A DNA stretch of 64,000 nt from Candidatus Muiribacterium halophilum. Its GTDB lineage: Bacteria; Muiribacteriota; Muiribacteriia; Muiribacteriales; Muiribacteriaceae. The notes beneath the pieces are model-generated. The model worked only from the letters and a program-made list of their open reading frames with translations. It searched no databases and was not told the origin of the DNA. The translations under genes were made by a program, and so were the position numbers. Positions within the stretch are counted from its first letter, which is position 1. Each line of letters opens with the position of its first letter. The stretch covers positions 62,001 through 126,000 of the forward strand of contig JALOAD010000001.1 in NCBI GenBank assembly GCA_023228995.1, given 5' to 3'. Below are positions 31,480 through 41,843 of the stretch, in pieces.

Positions 31480-34041
31480 CTACTCCATTATAATACAATA
31501 ATCATTTTTTAATTCAAACATATATGTTTTAGTCTTTCTGGAATTTACAAGTGTATCCATAAATATCTTCCTAAGACTGTGTACACTTACTCTTAGAAGA
31601 TTCAAGTCTGACAAATCTTCAAGTTTTCTTCCCCATACTTTTTCATAAATTTCATCTGAATTTAATTCTTTTCCTATATTAACACAAAAAAGTTTTAAAA
31701 GTTTTAATAATATGGTCTTTTTAAAAATATCATGTTTTTTTCCAAATACTAAAATTTCTTGATTAATAAAATCAATATAAATGTTATATTTCTCTTTTTT
31801 ACTGCTATATTCTTTCATTTCATAATATTCAATTTTTCTTTTAACACCGTTTACATTAATTTCAAAAAAACTACCACTTTGGTTTTTTTCAACAATAAAT
31901 CTCAATCTATTTATTTCTCTAACTATAATAACAGAATTATAAAATGATAATCCTTGAATTATATTATTAATATCCTTGTTTTCTATCATATTTACTATTG
32001 ATTCAGCAAATACTTTCATATATTCCCAATCAGAAATATTTAAACTTTCTATTTCATTTTTTAAATTAATTTTATCTTTATCAATAATATATTTTAACAC
32101 GATATAATCTAAAAAAAACAAGTTATAAAATATGTAATAATTATTTTCTTTAAAAAATTTTAAGCTTTGCTCTATTTTAATATAAGCTTTGTAATAATCG
32201 TTTTTTAAAATATATATATGACCTAGTAATGCACTGTAAAAACCGTTTGTATTTTCCAATTCAAGAAATTTATCACCTGTTATTCCAAAAATTGATTTTT
32301 TTTCAAAAATTTTAATATATAAAATAACATATACAATTCTCTTATTAATAGTCTTTGCTTTATCATAATCTGCATAATATAAAAATTGTCTATAATACTC
32401 ATAAGCTTTCATTTTTGATCTTTTTGATAATTCAACAAGCGATAAATTAAAATATATATCTGATAATTTTTGTTTGTCATAATATGGATATTTTTCAATT
32501 ATATCATTTAATACAAAATGACATTTATCATGTTCCATGAGATATAAATAACATTCACCCATTAATGCTTTTAAATTAATAAGTAATTTAAGCGAAACAT
32601 TTTCACTTGATTTATCAATAAAATCTTTAAGATTTATTATACAGCTTTGAAGTAAACATAATTCTCTTTCTTTAAAAATTGTAATATATTGTATAATTAT
32701 TTTTTCAGGTTTCGTTAAATTATCTGTTTTTAATTGTTCTTTAAATGAATTATTCAAATAAAAGGAATTTACTTTCAATAATAAATCTCTTTTTTTAGAA
32801 TCACATAATCTTTCTACATTTTCAATAAAAATATTTTTCTTTTCTTTTGTTAAAGCTTGTATCCACATATTATAATAATAAATTTCATCGTTAAATTCGC
32901 AAAGATATTCAATGTTTTCTTCAAGAAAAATATTCAAGTCAATATTATTTACAAAATCTATTGGAAAATTTTCAAAAGCATTTTTTATATATAAACAACA
33001 TTTAAAATAATCTTCCGATGATTTAGAAAAAGTTATATATTCAAAAAAATTATCGACTGAAAATATATATTTTTCTTCGTAAAATTCAAGTATTTTTTTA
33101 GATGTTTTTGTTATAATTTTTTTATCTGAATTATTAAGAATTGATATTTTCATCATATCTGAACATTTAATATTATTATCAATATCTTGTTCAATTACAA
33201 AATGATTTTTTAAAAAATTTATATCATCTTCTTTAATATTAAAAAAATCAATAAAGTTTTTTTTATTTACTGCTATATTAAAAAAAGATAATAAAAACGT
33301 TATTTCCTTCCTTTTTTGTGTAAGACCTTCATAATCAAGATAATTAATTTCTTTATTTATTGCATTAAGAAATGCATTTCCTTCAAATATATCATTTATT
33401 GAAAAATCATAACTTGTAAAAAGTGATATAAAAACTTTAATATATAAAGGAATTCCACCTGTTTTTTTATAAATTTTATTAAGCCAAAAAGAAGATATTT
33501 TTTTGTTATTTTGTCCTATAGAAATTTTTTCAACAAGTTTTACAAACTCAATATAATCAAGTTTTTTAACATTATAATGATAAATATCACTTTTTACACT
33601 TAAAGGAATTTCGATAAATTGTGAAGATAAAACAATAAGTTTTGAATTGTAAAAAATATCAAAAGCTTCTCTTATAAACTCTGAATGATCAATAAGACAA
33701 AAATTGAAATTATCAAGTAAAATATAATTATTGTTTTTTTCTAAATATTCCAGAAATTCTCGAATATTGGCATTTTGATTGATTTTTAAATTATATTTAG
33801 TATTTAGTAAATTGATTAATTCTTTAAAATCCATATTTCTTGTTACTTTAGCATATAATATTTTATTGTTTTTTCTATCAATATTAATATTTTCTAGAGC
33901 TTTTATAATAAAAGAAGTTTTACCAACTCCACGCATTCCATATATAAAAAAAATTGAAAAATCGTTGAATTTGTTTTTTAATCTTTCAATTTCATCTTTT
34001 CTACCAGTAAAATTAACTAATTTTGAAAATTCTCTTTTCAT
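31480..34041 (-). CDS. STAND-type ATPase with C-terminal winged-helix DNA-binding domain
   Basis: The 853-residue protein opens with an AAA/STAND P-loop module: FTGRKDEIERLKNKF, Walker A IYGMRGVGKTSF near residue 36-47, and a strand-plus-acid NNNYILLDNFNF as Walker B. A long helical, TPR-like region follows (about 300-730). The last 95 residues (LLKLFCVNIGKELNSDEIYE, WGRKLEDLSDLNLLRVSVHS, LRKIFMDTL) match an OmpR/SARP winged helix. It is therefore a signal-activated transcription regulator in which nucleotide binding controls oligomerisation. Its start overlaps the IMPase-like gene by ATGA and AAGGA is the ribosome binding site. The ligand is unknown. A defence sensor role is possible but not shown. 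Confidence 0.85.
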   Translation of the reverse strand: MKREFSKLVNFTGRKDEIERLKNKFNDFSIFFIYGMRGVGKTSFIIKALENINIDRKNNKILYAKVTRNMDFKELINLLNTKYNLKINQNANIREFLEYLEKNNNYILLDNFNFCLIDHSEFIREAFDIFYNSKLIVLSSQFIEIPLSVKSDIYHYNVKKLDYIEFVKLVEKISIGQNNKKISSFWLNKIYKKTGGIPLYIKVFISLFTSYDFSINDIFEGNAFLNAINKEINYLDYEGLTQKRKEITFLLSFFNIAVNKKNFIDFFNIKEDDINFLKNHFVIEQDIDNNIKCSDMMKISILNNSDKKIITKTSKKILEFYEEKYIFSVDNFFEYITFSKSSEDYFKCCLYIKNAFENFPIDFVNNIDLNIFLEENIEYLCEFNDEIYYYNMWIQALTKEKKNIFIENVERLCDSKKRDLLLKVNSFYLNNSFKEQLKTDNLTKPEKIIIQYITIFKERELCLLQSCIINLKDFIDKSSENVSLKLLINLKALMGECYLYLMEHDKCHFVLNDIIEKYPYYDKQKLSDIYFNLSLVELSKRSKMKAYEYYRQFLYYADYDKAKTINKRIVYVILYIKIFEKKSIFGITGDKFLELENTNGFYSALLGHIYILKNDYYKAYIKIEQSLKFFKENNYYIFYNLFFLDYIVLKYIIDKDKINLKNEIESLNISDWEYMKVFAESIVNMIENKDINNIIQGLSFYNSVIIVREINRLRFIVEKNQSGSFFEINVNGVKRKIEYYEMKEYSSKKEKYNIYIDFINQEILVFGKKHDIFKKTILLKLLKLFCVNIGKELNSDEIYEKVWGRKLEDLSDLNLLRVSVHSLRKIFMDTLVNSRKTKTYMFELKNDYCIIME

Positions 34042-34829
34042 TTTTTTTCCTTAAAACATTGTGATAAGATTTTAAATGCTTTACTTGGACAAGCAATAAT
34101 ATCTTTTTTAAGCGGTTTTCCATTTAAAATATCATAATCAAAAAATAAATCTTCTCCATCTATATATTTCACACAAAGACCTGAAGCATAACAAATACTA
34201 ACAGCGCCTAAAATATCCCATATTTTAACTTTACCACAATGAGCAGCAAGTACACTTGATTTTGCAGCAAAAACAAGATGAAGAGCAGTCGAACCAAAAG
34301 ATCTTAATTTACCTGGAAATTTTATTGAAATATTTCTCATACTTTTGGAATCAATACATATAGAATCTGTTTTACAAAGATCTTCACGGTTAAAGACACA
34401 GGAATTAATTTCAGAATAATTAAGAAATGCACCAAAATCAGGTCCACCATAATAAAGTTCATCAAATATTGGAGAATATATAAGTCCAAAATAAGGTTTT
34501 TTATCTTTCAGAAGTCCAATACTTATGCACCAGCCAGGAAGTTTCATTGCATAAGAATGAGTGCCATCGATTGGATCGACAGCCCATATAAATTCAGATT
34601 CTAAATTCAAATTATTATTATTACCTTCTTCACCTATAACAATTCCTTCAAATTCCTCTTCTAATTTACTTTTTATAAATATTTCAATTTCCTTATCAGC
34701 AATTGTTACATGAGAACCATCTGGTTTTAAATCGTATCCAGTAAATGGATTTTTATAATATCTTAAAGCAATTTCACCTGCTTGTTTTATTATTTCTACA
34801 GTTTTTGTAATTAATTTTTCATTTTCCAT
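34038..34829 (-). CDS. Inositol-monophosphatase-superfamily phosphatase (CysQ-like)
   Basis: The start at 34829 has GAGGATATT. The 263 residues hold the metal-dependent phosphatase motifs: VIGEEG near 64, WAVDPIDGTHSY near 79-90 and KIWDILGAVSICYASG near 203, with Asp and Glu ligands for two or three metals. Family members act on inositol phosphates, 3'-phosphoadenosine 5'-phosphate, or fructose bisphosphate. The GTHSY form and length are close to CysQ-type enzymes, but the substrate cannot be set by eye. It is the first gene of the STAND operon, an unusual partner. Confidence 0.88.
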   Translation of the reverse strand: MENEKLITKTVEIIKQAGEIALRYYKNPFTGYDLKPDGSHVTIADKEIEIFIKSKLEEEFEGIVIGEEGNNNNLNLESEFIWAVDPIDGTHSYAMKLPGWCISIGLLKDKKPYFGLIYSPIFDELYYGGPDFGAFLNYSEINSCVFNREDLCKTDSICIDSKSMRNISIKFPGKLRSFGSTALHLVFAAKSSVLAAHCGKVKIWDILGAVSICYASGLCVKYIDGEDLFFDYDILNGKPLKKDIIACPSKAFKILSQCFKEKK

Positions 34830-34872
34830 AATATCCTCAAGATAAATACTACAATTCCAATAGTATAAAGTC

Positions 34873-34904
34873 AAAAAAAAAGTGCAGATTTCTCTGCACT
34901 TTTT
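34873..34904 (-). terminator. Intrinsic terminator of the subtilase gene at 34936
   Basis: AAAAAGTGCAGA, loop TTTC, TCTGCACTTTTT: a 12-bp perfect stem with T-run on the minus strand. Confidence 0.9.
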
Positions 34905-34935
34905 GGAATTTTTAACTAGCTATACAATTTTGAAG

Positions 34936-36348
34936 TTAAAAAGCAAATTCAATTGCAAGTCTTTTTTCAAAATCAGTCATTGGAGCTCTTAAATGTAATG
35001 ATCTTGTGATGTTATCAGCAATTTCATCCATTGAAGCAGAAATTGCATCATTGATATTAGCAAGTGATTTTGAATATCTTGCTGCCTGAACTGCTCTGTT
35101 TATATTTATTACTCCGCCTGAAATAACTTTATCTGAAAGCCAGTCTTTTTTGTCAACTGTTTTCATTATTATATCTTTAACTTCAACAGCTGTGAGTTCA
35201 GGGTTTTCATTAAGCATAAGTGTAGCAACTCTCGCAGCATAAGGAGCAGCCTGAGAAGTACCAGACATATAACCCATTTTACCATTAGGATAAGTTGATA
35301 ATATATTAACACCAGGAACAGCTACATCAACTTTATTTATAGCAAAACATGAAAAAACAGCAAGGTTTTTATCATTATCAGTTGCTGCAACAACAAGTTT
35401 ATTGTCAATTTTTACATCATTTGGAGATGATACAATGTTTTCGAGATTTTCAGAAGAATTCCCAGCTGCTATTACAATTAAAGCATTAGGAACTTTTGAG
35501 AAAAGCTCTTTATCTTTTGGAAGTAGAGCAAGTTCAACAAAAAGATTGACCATTTCTTGAACATCTTCTTCAGTAGGATTTGCAAAACCCCATTGTTCAA
35601 CCATAGTTTGTTTAAAAGAAGCCATAAGCTGTTGGTTTTCAGTACCAAATGAACAGTTAATAACTCTAGGTGCTAATTCTCCAACATAATCTCTTTCTTT
35701 TGCAACACCTTGAGCCTGCTGCATACCCATATAAGCAAAATAATTTTTAATTTCTTCCATTGTAGGAGCTTTTTCTTCTCCACTTCTTGTAGTAAGAGAT
35801 GCTCTTAAACCTCTTGCAGCATCTTCAATAAGCTGAGCTACTGGTGGTTCTCCAACTGGAATATGAGAAATTGCTTTCATATTAATTACATCGTTATTTC
35901 TAGCGATAATACCGCCAACATGTGAACCATGAGCCCATCCACCTGTAAAATTAACCCATGCATTGAATTCTTTATTTTGATAATTAGTTAAAAGAAAATT
36001 GAATTCATCCGCACTTAAAGAATCTTTACCGTAAACTGTGAGTTTACCAATAAGTTCCATAAATCTAAGAACATCATCATATCTTGGTGGCTGATATTCT
36101 GAATGAACAAGAGTTCCAGTGTTTTCTACAAAATTCCAACCATAAATATCATCAATATAACCGTTACCATCTTCATCTACACCTTCAATTCCATTAAATT
36201 CAGCTAAATTAATATCAGCAACAGGTCCAAGTTTTTCATGATTAAAATCAGTACCTGAATCCATTACTAATACTGGAATTTTTGAGTCAGCAAATGAATT
36301 TAAACTAAGAATTGCTACCATAGTTATTGCTATCATGCTTTTTTTCAT
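34936..36348 (-). CDS. Exported subtilisin-like serine protease without propeptide
   Basis: 470 residues with a signal peptide (MIAITMVAILSLNSFA). The catalytic Asp30 (VLVMDSGTDFNH) comes only ten residues after it, so the usual I9 propeptide is missing. His is in GGWAHGSHVGGIIARN, the oxyanion Asn in IVIAAGNSSENL and the catalytic Ser in YMSGTSQAAPYAARVA. A 60-residue insertion (about 165-220, with LIEDAARGLRASLTTRSGEE) separates the His from the core. The domain between DEDGNGYIDDIYGWNF suggests a calcium site. C-terminal 70 residues are helical and unassigned. Family S8 is sure. Not related closely to the subtilase at the window start by eye. Confidence 0.93.
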   Translation of the reverse strand: MKKSMIAITMVAILSLNSFADSKIPVLVMDSGTDFNHEKLGPVADINLAEFNGIEGVDEDGNGYIDDIYGWNFVENTGTLVHSEYQPPRYDDVLRFMELIGKLTVYGKDSLSADEFNFLLTNYQNKEFNAWVNFTGGWAHGSHVGGIIARNNDVINMKAISHIPVGEPPVAQLIEDAARGLRASLTTRSGEEKAPTMEEIKNYFAYMGMQQAQGVAKERDYVGELAPRVINCSFGTENQQLMASFKQTMVEQWGFANPTEEDVQEMVNLFVELALLPKDKELFSKVPNALIVIAAGNSSENLENIVSSPNDVKIDNKLVVAATDNDKNLAVFSCFAINKVDVAVPGVNILSTYPNGKMGYMSGTSQAAPYAARVATLMLNENPELTAVEVKDIIMKTVDKKDWLSDKVISGGVININRAVQAARYSKSLANINDAISASMDEIADNITRSLHLRAPMTDFEKRLAIEFAF

Positions 36349-36421
36349 ACTTTATTCCTCCATACAAAAATACTTACCATTATTATAATCGAATACAACA
36401 AATATATCTACAACTTTTTTT

Positions 36422-38487
36422 TTAAGACTCTTGAATTGGAAGTTCTATTCTAAAACCAGCTCCACTTCCCTGTTTTGAATAAACGAAAAAATTACCATTG
36501 TGATTTTCTGTAATAACAAAATAGCTTATTGCAAGACCTAATCCAGTACCTTTTCCAACATCTTTTGTAGTAAAAAAAGGCTCAAATATTCTTCTTTTTA
36601 CCTCATCTTTAATATAAGGTCCATTATTCCATATATCAATTGTCAAATAAACTTCATCAGAAAATACATCAATCCTAATTTCAGGATTCAAAACTTCCGC
36701 ATAAAACAACTCATGAGCGGCATTTTTTAATATATTAACAATTACCTGTTCAATTTCAATTTTATTACATAAAATATCTTTAATATCACTATGTATATTT
36801 TTTCTAATTTTAACCTTTTTAAAATCATATTTATTTTCAGAATTATATTCATTATTTAAAAGATTTAAACAATCATCAAAAATCCCAGAAATATTGCATA
36901 ACATTTTGCTTTTAGAACTTTTTCTTGAAAAAGAAAGCATATTTGAAATAATATTAGTTGCTTTTAAACTAGATTTTTTAATATCATTTATAAATTTAAT
37001 TACAGTTCTATTTTCAAGATATTGATCAATTTTTTTTATATCTACACCTATTTCTTCAGCAAATTTAATATTTTTAGGATTATTTTTATCAATTCTTCTT
37101 GTAATATTTTGAACAGCTTGATTTATACCAGATAATGGATTATTAATCTCGTGAGCCATACCAGCTGCAAGACTTCCAATACTAATCATTTTTTCATTTT
37201 GTAAAAGAATTTCTTGAAATTTCACCGAATTTGTAACATCATCAATTCTAATAACAGCACCAGCTCTATAATCAAAACTAATTGGAAATACAGTAATATC
37301 AATATAAGTGTTTGTTGATTTAATAAAAATTTTAGATAATGTTTCAGTAATTCCGCCTAATAAAGTTCTTTTTACAATTTCAAATGAACCTGGAATATCT
37401 TCAAGAATAGTTTCTATTTTTTGTCCAACTAATTTTTCTTCAGGTAAATCAAAAAAATCTATTGCTCCAAGATTAACTTTTTCAATTGTAAAATCATCTT
37501 TTACACTTATTATAACCGATGGCATAAAGTTAAATATGCTGTAAAAATATTTTGTAGTATCATCAAGAGCTTTAGTTCTTTTAATAACTTCTCTTCTTAA
37601 TTTTTTATTAATATAATAAAAAAAGGTAAATATCATAATACTAATTCCAATAAGCATAACCATAGAAATTGCAAAAATTCTTGAAAATCTATCTGCGTTA
37701 TTTAAAAGATTATAATTAATCCATTTTCTGTATATTTCAAGTTTTTTTTCATAATCAATTTCATTTAAAGCTTTATTAAAAATATCTCTTAAAATAACAT
37801 TATCTTTTGAAAATCCAAATGTATTTTTAATTCTAAAATTAATTTCTCCTGAAATATATAAATTAGTAAAATTCTCTTTTTCTAAAAAAAAGAAATTGGA
37901 GCAATATTATCAATAAAATAATCAACAATACCCAAAGAAACCATCTTTAATCCAGTAGATATATCATGAACAAGATTAAAATTTAATTCTGGATATTTAT
38001 CGCTAAGATAATCATAACTTGAATAACCTTTAACCAAAGCTATTGTTTTATTTGCAAGCATTTCTTCGCTTATAGCAGTTTTTATTCTGTTTCTTGAAAC
38101 AATAACAGCTGGAAAATCAAGATAAAAATCAGAAAAAATATATTTTTGAAGCTTTATATTTGTTATTGCAACACTAGTCATTAAATGTGATTTTTTTTCA
38201 TCAATTTTTGATAAATAATCTCTATCATAATAAATATTAAATTTAATATTTAATAATTTAGAAATCTCAATTAAATAATCAGAAGAAATACCTTGATATA
38301 TTCCATTATTATCAAAAAATTCAATTGGACTATAAGAACCGTCTGTATATATTGTGAGAATTGGATTTTCTTTTAAATATTGAATTTCTTCATTTGTTAA
38401 ATTAATTCCAAAAGTATTATATGAAAAAAATATCAATAAAAATATAAATTTGAAAACAAAAGATTTACAACAAAAAGTATTTTTCAT
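36422..38487 (-). pseudogene. Hybrid sensor histidine kinase (SBP_bac_3, PAS, HisKA, HATPase), split by frameshift
   Basis: The first frame (38487-37882) has a signal peptide and an SBP_bac_3 sensor domain (ILTIYTDGSYSPIEFFDNNG, SVAITNIKLQKYIFSDFYLD) and stops with IAPISFF-TAG after a T8 run. Reading one base back at T8 (37891-37884) restores FFLEKENFTNLYISG and continues without a stop through the rest of the sensor, a membrane helix (SMVMLIGISIMIFTFFYY), a PAS domain, HisKA with AAGMAHEINNPLSG and a full HATPase (NILKNAAHE, FFTTKDVGKGTGLGLAIS) to 36422. The intact form would be about 688 residues. Cause: indel, -1 frameshift on TTTTTTT, or sequencing error. No response regulator adjacent. 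Confidence 0.85.
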
Positions 38488-38540
38488 AAATAGGATAATA
38501 TCATATTATTAGTAAAAAGCATAGTAAAAACAACAATTAA

Positions 38541-38595
38541 GTAGTATGTAAAGCGTATAAGAACAGTATGCGAGTATATGGTGCGTATAAGAGCG
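38541..38595. repeat. TATACGCTTCACATACCG repeat family, block 4 (reverse orientation)
   Basis: Reads GTAGTATGTAAAGCGTATAA, GAACAGTATGCGAGTATATG, GTGCGTATAAGAGCG. It runs straight into GTGAAATAGTGAAGTGGTGA, the GCGAAATAG-type word that also accompanies blocks 1, 2 and 5. Confidence 0.75.
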
Positions 38596-38656
38596 TGAAA
38601 TAGTGAAGTGGTGAGATAGGAAAATCTTTAAATCCATTTCACTATTTCTCTATCTT

Positions 38657-41647
38657 TTAATAACTAACTCTTACAACAGTAAATTCTCCAACTCCACCTT
38701 CATAATTCTCAGTTACAAATATTATTTTGCGATTAACTTCATCTCTTATAGTATTTGTTACAGAATCAGCCGAATTAGGATCTAAAGATTTGGAAAATTC
38801 AGTGCCGAGCTTTATTATAGGAAATCCAGCTTGATCTGGAATTAAAAACACATAGTTTTTTCCATCTGCTTGCATAATAGAATACATCTGATTATCAGTA
38901 AGACTTGTAATATCATTTATTATATTATTTTCTAAATCAAGTAAATTAACAGAATCGCCATAATTTTCTTCGAATATTAAAAATCCATTATTGTTTTCAT
39001 CTTCAAAATATTTAAGCTGATTAAACTGATTACATGTAAGATTGTTAAAACTATTTTCAATAACTTTTGAAGGTGTTTGCCATACACCATTATCAAGCTC
39101 AGAAAACCATATATGATCAAGTTCATTCTGATCTCTTGCAGAAAAATATATTTTTTCAACATTAGATAAATTTTTATAATAAAATGCAAAACCCGATTCT
39201 CTAATATCTATATCAGAAAGATTCTCAGTCGGAGTTGAATATACTTCCACTGTATCACTAAATGAATTTCCATCAAATGTATTATATATAAGCGAGTGTT
39301 TATTACTATCCCATTCTGCTTTTACAAAAATTTGATGAAAAACACCATCTTTATAAATAGCACTTGGCACTGGAGAATAAGTATAATTAAAATCAGTATA
39401 ATTTGTAAAATTATTACTATTATAATTAAAGAATACAGTTCTATAACCCAAAGAAGGATTCGTTCCATTAGGAGATTCAAATACTAAGTAAGCTCCCAAA
39501 GAATTATAGAAAATATCATGAAAGCAATTAATATCTTCACCAGGAGAAACTGTATAAATAATCTCAGTACCATCTGCCAAACAAGCTACAATGTCACATG
39601 AACTATTCATATAAAATATTATAACATCTCCCGAATTATCAAGAGCAATTTTTATTTGTGAAGAAACATCAGCCAAAGTTATTTCTTCAAAAGTAATATT
39701 ATTTATATTTATTGAATAAGATTCACTAATATCATTTTCAAATCTATTATAAGCTTTAAATGAAAGATCGCATGAATAATCAAACTCTAATGGATAAACA
39801 TTTCTTGTATCATAAAAATATGAATAATGACCTGGTTTAAGATTAATTAATCCTTCAGTTAACGGTGCATATTGTGCAGGTTCATAAACGCTTATATCAA
39901 CTGAAACTGTATCATATAAAACATCAAAGCTAAATTGTATAATCCTAGAATCATTTAATTGAGTAAAATTCGCTATTTGTGAAGTTCTATTATCTATGCT
40001 GAAAGTTTGAGATTCAACAAATGCTAAAGGGTTTTCAGAAGGTGTAATTTTTATTTTAATTTCAGATATAGTTTCTGCTACTTCATTAAAACTTTCCCAC
40101 ATTACTGTATATGTTCCAGGAGAAAGATTTGTAATATTATCAGAAGAATTCAAAGTTATAGCCTGATATTCTTGATTATTAATTTTAGCTTCTAATAAAA
40201 CTGAAGTTCTTTTATATAAAACAGTAAAAGCTATAGGAATATCAAATCTATTATGATTAACATTTAATTGCGTTATAATCGGAATTATTTCTCCACCAGT
40301 GTTTACAACTACTCCAGTCAAATTTTCAAGTATTGTATAATCTGTAATATTAGGATTATTTTGAAGATCAATCCTTTTTAAATTAGGCATATCAAGCAAC
40401 ACAGATAAATCTGATATATTAGTATTTGATAAAGATAAATTTTCAAGATTTGAAAGTCCTGCTAGAGATGTTATATCTGATATTCCATTTCCAGATAGAT
40501 TTAGCGAATTTATAGTTGAAAGATTTGCTAAAGATGTTATATCAGATATTTTATTTCCAGACAAATTTAAAGCTTTAACTGATGTTAAAGCTGAAAGTGC
40601 TGAAATATCTGAAATATCATTATTTGAAAGATCAATGTTTTCAAGATTTTTACAAAATTCAAGCCCATTAAGACTTATTAAAGAAGTTTGGTTAGCTTTA
40701 TTTGGTGCTGTTTTGGATGGACCAGGTAATGGTCCAGTTCCAGAATATGCTAGTGATATAAACTCAGCATGTGAAAGAAGTTCATCTGTAAGATAATCTT
40801 CAGATAGTACAGAAACTCCGTTAATTGTATTTAAAGTTTCTATAACTTTATTTCGTAAATTAGGATCTGTAAAATAATAAGTTTTTGTGTTGATTTCACT
40901 TAATAAAACCCTATCATTTGTATCATTTTGATAAACATCGATTTTATAATCTTTGCCATTATCAAGATCAGTTAATACATAAATAATATTTTCAATAGTT
41001 CCGGAATAAGTAAAATTATAAGTATCAAACAAAATATTATTAACTTCAATATCATAATTGGTTGAAAATGAAGGTGATTGCCATGCAATACCAATACTAT
41101 TTGAACTTTTTTCAAAAACTTCAGGAGTTTTATTTAAAGGAATTTCAATTTCCCATGAATTATATGAAATACTAACATAAGTAGTGTTATTATCGATTAT
41201 TTTTATTTGTTCATTATAGTAAAATGGTATTGCATCATTTGAATTAATTGGTATAAAAAAGAAAAAATAATCTCCAGCAGCTATTTCCCCAATATTAACT
41301 CCATTCTCATGTGGACTACCCGGTTTTACATCATATGTTTTAAAAAAAACATCATCTCTTTTACTTAAAATATCTGCAATTATAAGATTACTATGTTCTG
41401 AAGTAACTAAATCACTTACTGCATTATATACACCTAATGGAGCAAGAATAACTTCTATAGTATTAATTCCAAGATGTCTTGGTGGAGCTTTACGGTTTGT
41501 ACTATTTACAGGCCATTCAACATTAACATTAAGAGAATTTCCTGTGAATTTAGGACTTATATCAACACTGCGATTGCTACCGCATCCAGCAATAAAAAGC
41601 ATAAAAACAACCAAAATGCTTAAAGAAAAAATATATTTTTTACACAT
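38657..41647 (-). CDS. Leucine-rich-repeat surface lipoprotein, 996 aa
   Basis: Lipoprotein signal peptide with box LFIAGC (Cys22). Residues about 180-255 look like a fibronectin-III domain (YDIEVNNILFDTY, DLDNGKDYKIDVYQND). From about 320 to 460 there are five to six bacterial LRRs of the internalin kind (LSNNDISDISALSALTSVKA, LNLSGNKISDITSLANLS). Then several beta-rich modules, and the last 300 residues have a beta-propeller-like repeat pattern. The protein should be anchored to the outer surface and bind a protein or glycan partner. Ribosome binding site GGAG. No catalytic domain seen. Confidence 0.88.
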   Translation of the reverse strand: MCKKYIFSLSILVVFMLFIAGCGSNRSVDISPKFTGNSLNVNVEWPVNSTNRKAPPRHLGINTIEVILAPLGVYNAVSDLVTSEHSNLIIADILSKRDDVFFKTYDVKPGSPHENGVNIGEIAAGDYFFFFIPINSNDAIPFYYNEQIKIIDNNTTYVSISYNSWEIEIPLNKTPEVFEKSSNSIGIAWQSPSFSTNYDIEVNNILFDTYNFTYSGTIENIIYVLTDLDNGKDYKIDVYQNDTNDRVLLSEINTKTYYFTDPNLRNKVIETLNTINGVSVLSEDYLTDELLSHAEFISLAYSGTGPLPGPSKTAPNKANQTSLISLNGLEFCKNLENIDLSNNDISDISALSALTSVKALNLSGNKISDITSLANLSTINSLNLSGNGISDITSLAGLSNLENLSLSNTNISDLSVLLDMPNLKRIDLQNNPNITDYTILENLTGVVVNTGGEIIPIITQLNVNHNRFDIPIAFTVLYKRTSVLLEAKINNQEYQAITLNSSDNITNLSPGTYTVMWESFNEVAETISEIKIKITPSENPLAFVESQTFSIDNRTSQIANFTQLNDSRIIQFSFDVLYDTVSVDISVYEPAQYAPLTEGLINLKPGHYSYFYDTRNVYPLEFDYSCDLSFKAYNRFENDISESYSININNITFEEITLADVSSQIKIALDNSGDVIIFYMNSSCDIVACLADGTEIIYTVSPGEDINCFHDIFYNSLGAYLVFESPNGTNPSLGYRTVFFNYNSNNFTNYTDFNYTYSPVPSAIYKDGVFHQIFVKAEWDSNKHSLIYNTFDGNSFSDTVEVYSTPTENLSDIDIRESGFAFYYKNLSNVEKIYFSARDQNELDHIWFSELDNGVWQTPSKVIENSFNNLTCNQFNQLKYFEDENNNGFLIFEENYGDSVNLLDLENNIINDITSLTDNQMYSIMQADGKNYVFLIPDQAGFPIIKLGTEFSKSLDPNSADSVTNTIRDEVNRKIIFVTENYEGGVGEFTVVRVSY

Positions 41648-41843
41648 AATTATACTCCATTAATTATCAATTATTTAATCTAATATATTTATAACATAAA
41701 AATGAATAAAAATAAAGAAAATTTAAGGGTTTAAGGGTTGAGGGTTGAGGGTTATGGGTTAAAAACCCGAATCCCTGTTTTTCCTCAGTTTTTACCAGGT
41801 TTTTCCCCGGTATCTCCCCGGTATCTCCCCGACGCTTTAAAAT
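41648..41843. repeat. Low-complexity GGGTTA-type and CCCCGGTATCT repeats
   Basis: TTTAAGGGTTTAAGGGTTGA then GGGTTGAGGGTTATGGGTTA at 41728-41762, and TCCCCGGTATC twice at 41807-41828. The first resembles telomeric repeats but has no regular period. The bacterial chromosome is presumably not linear here, so this is low-complexity intergenic DNA. Confidence 0.6.

Noticed and set aside
41728-41762. Chromosome-end telomere
   Set aside because: The words are irregular, internal to the contig and lie between ordinary genes.
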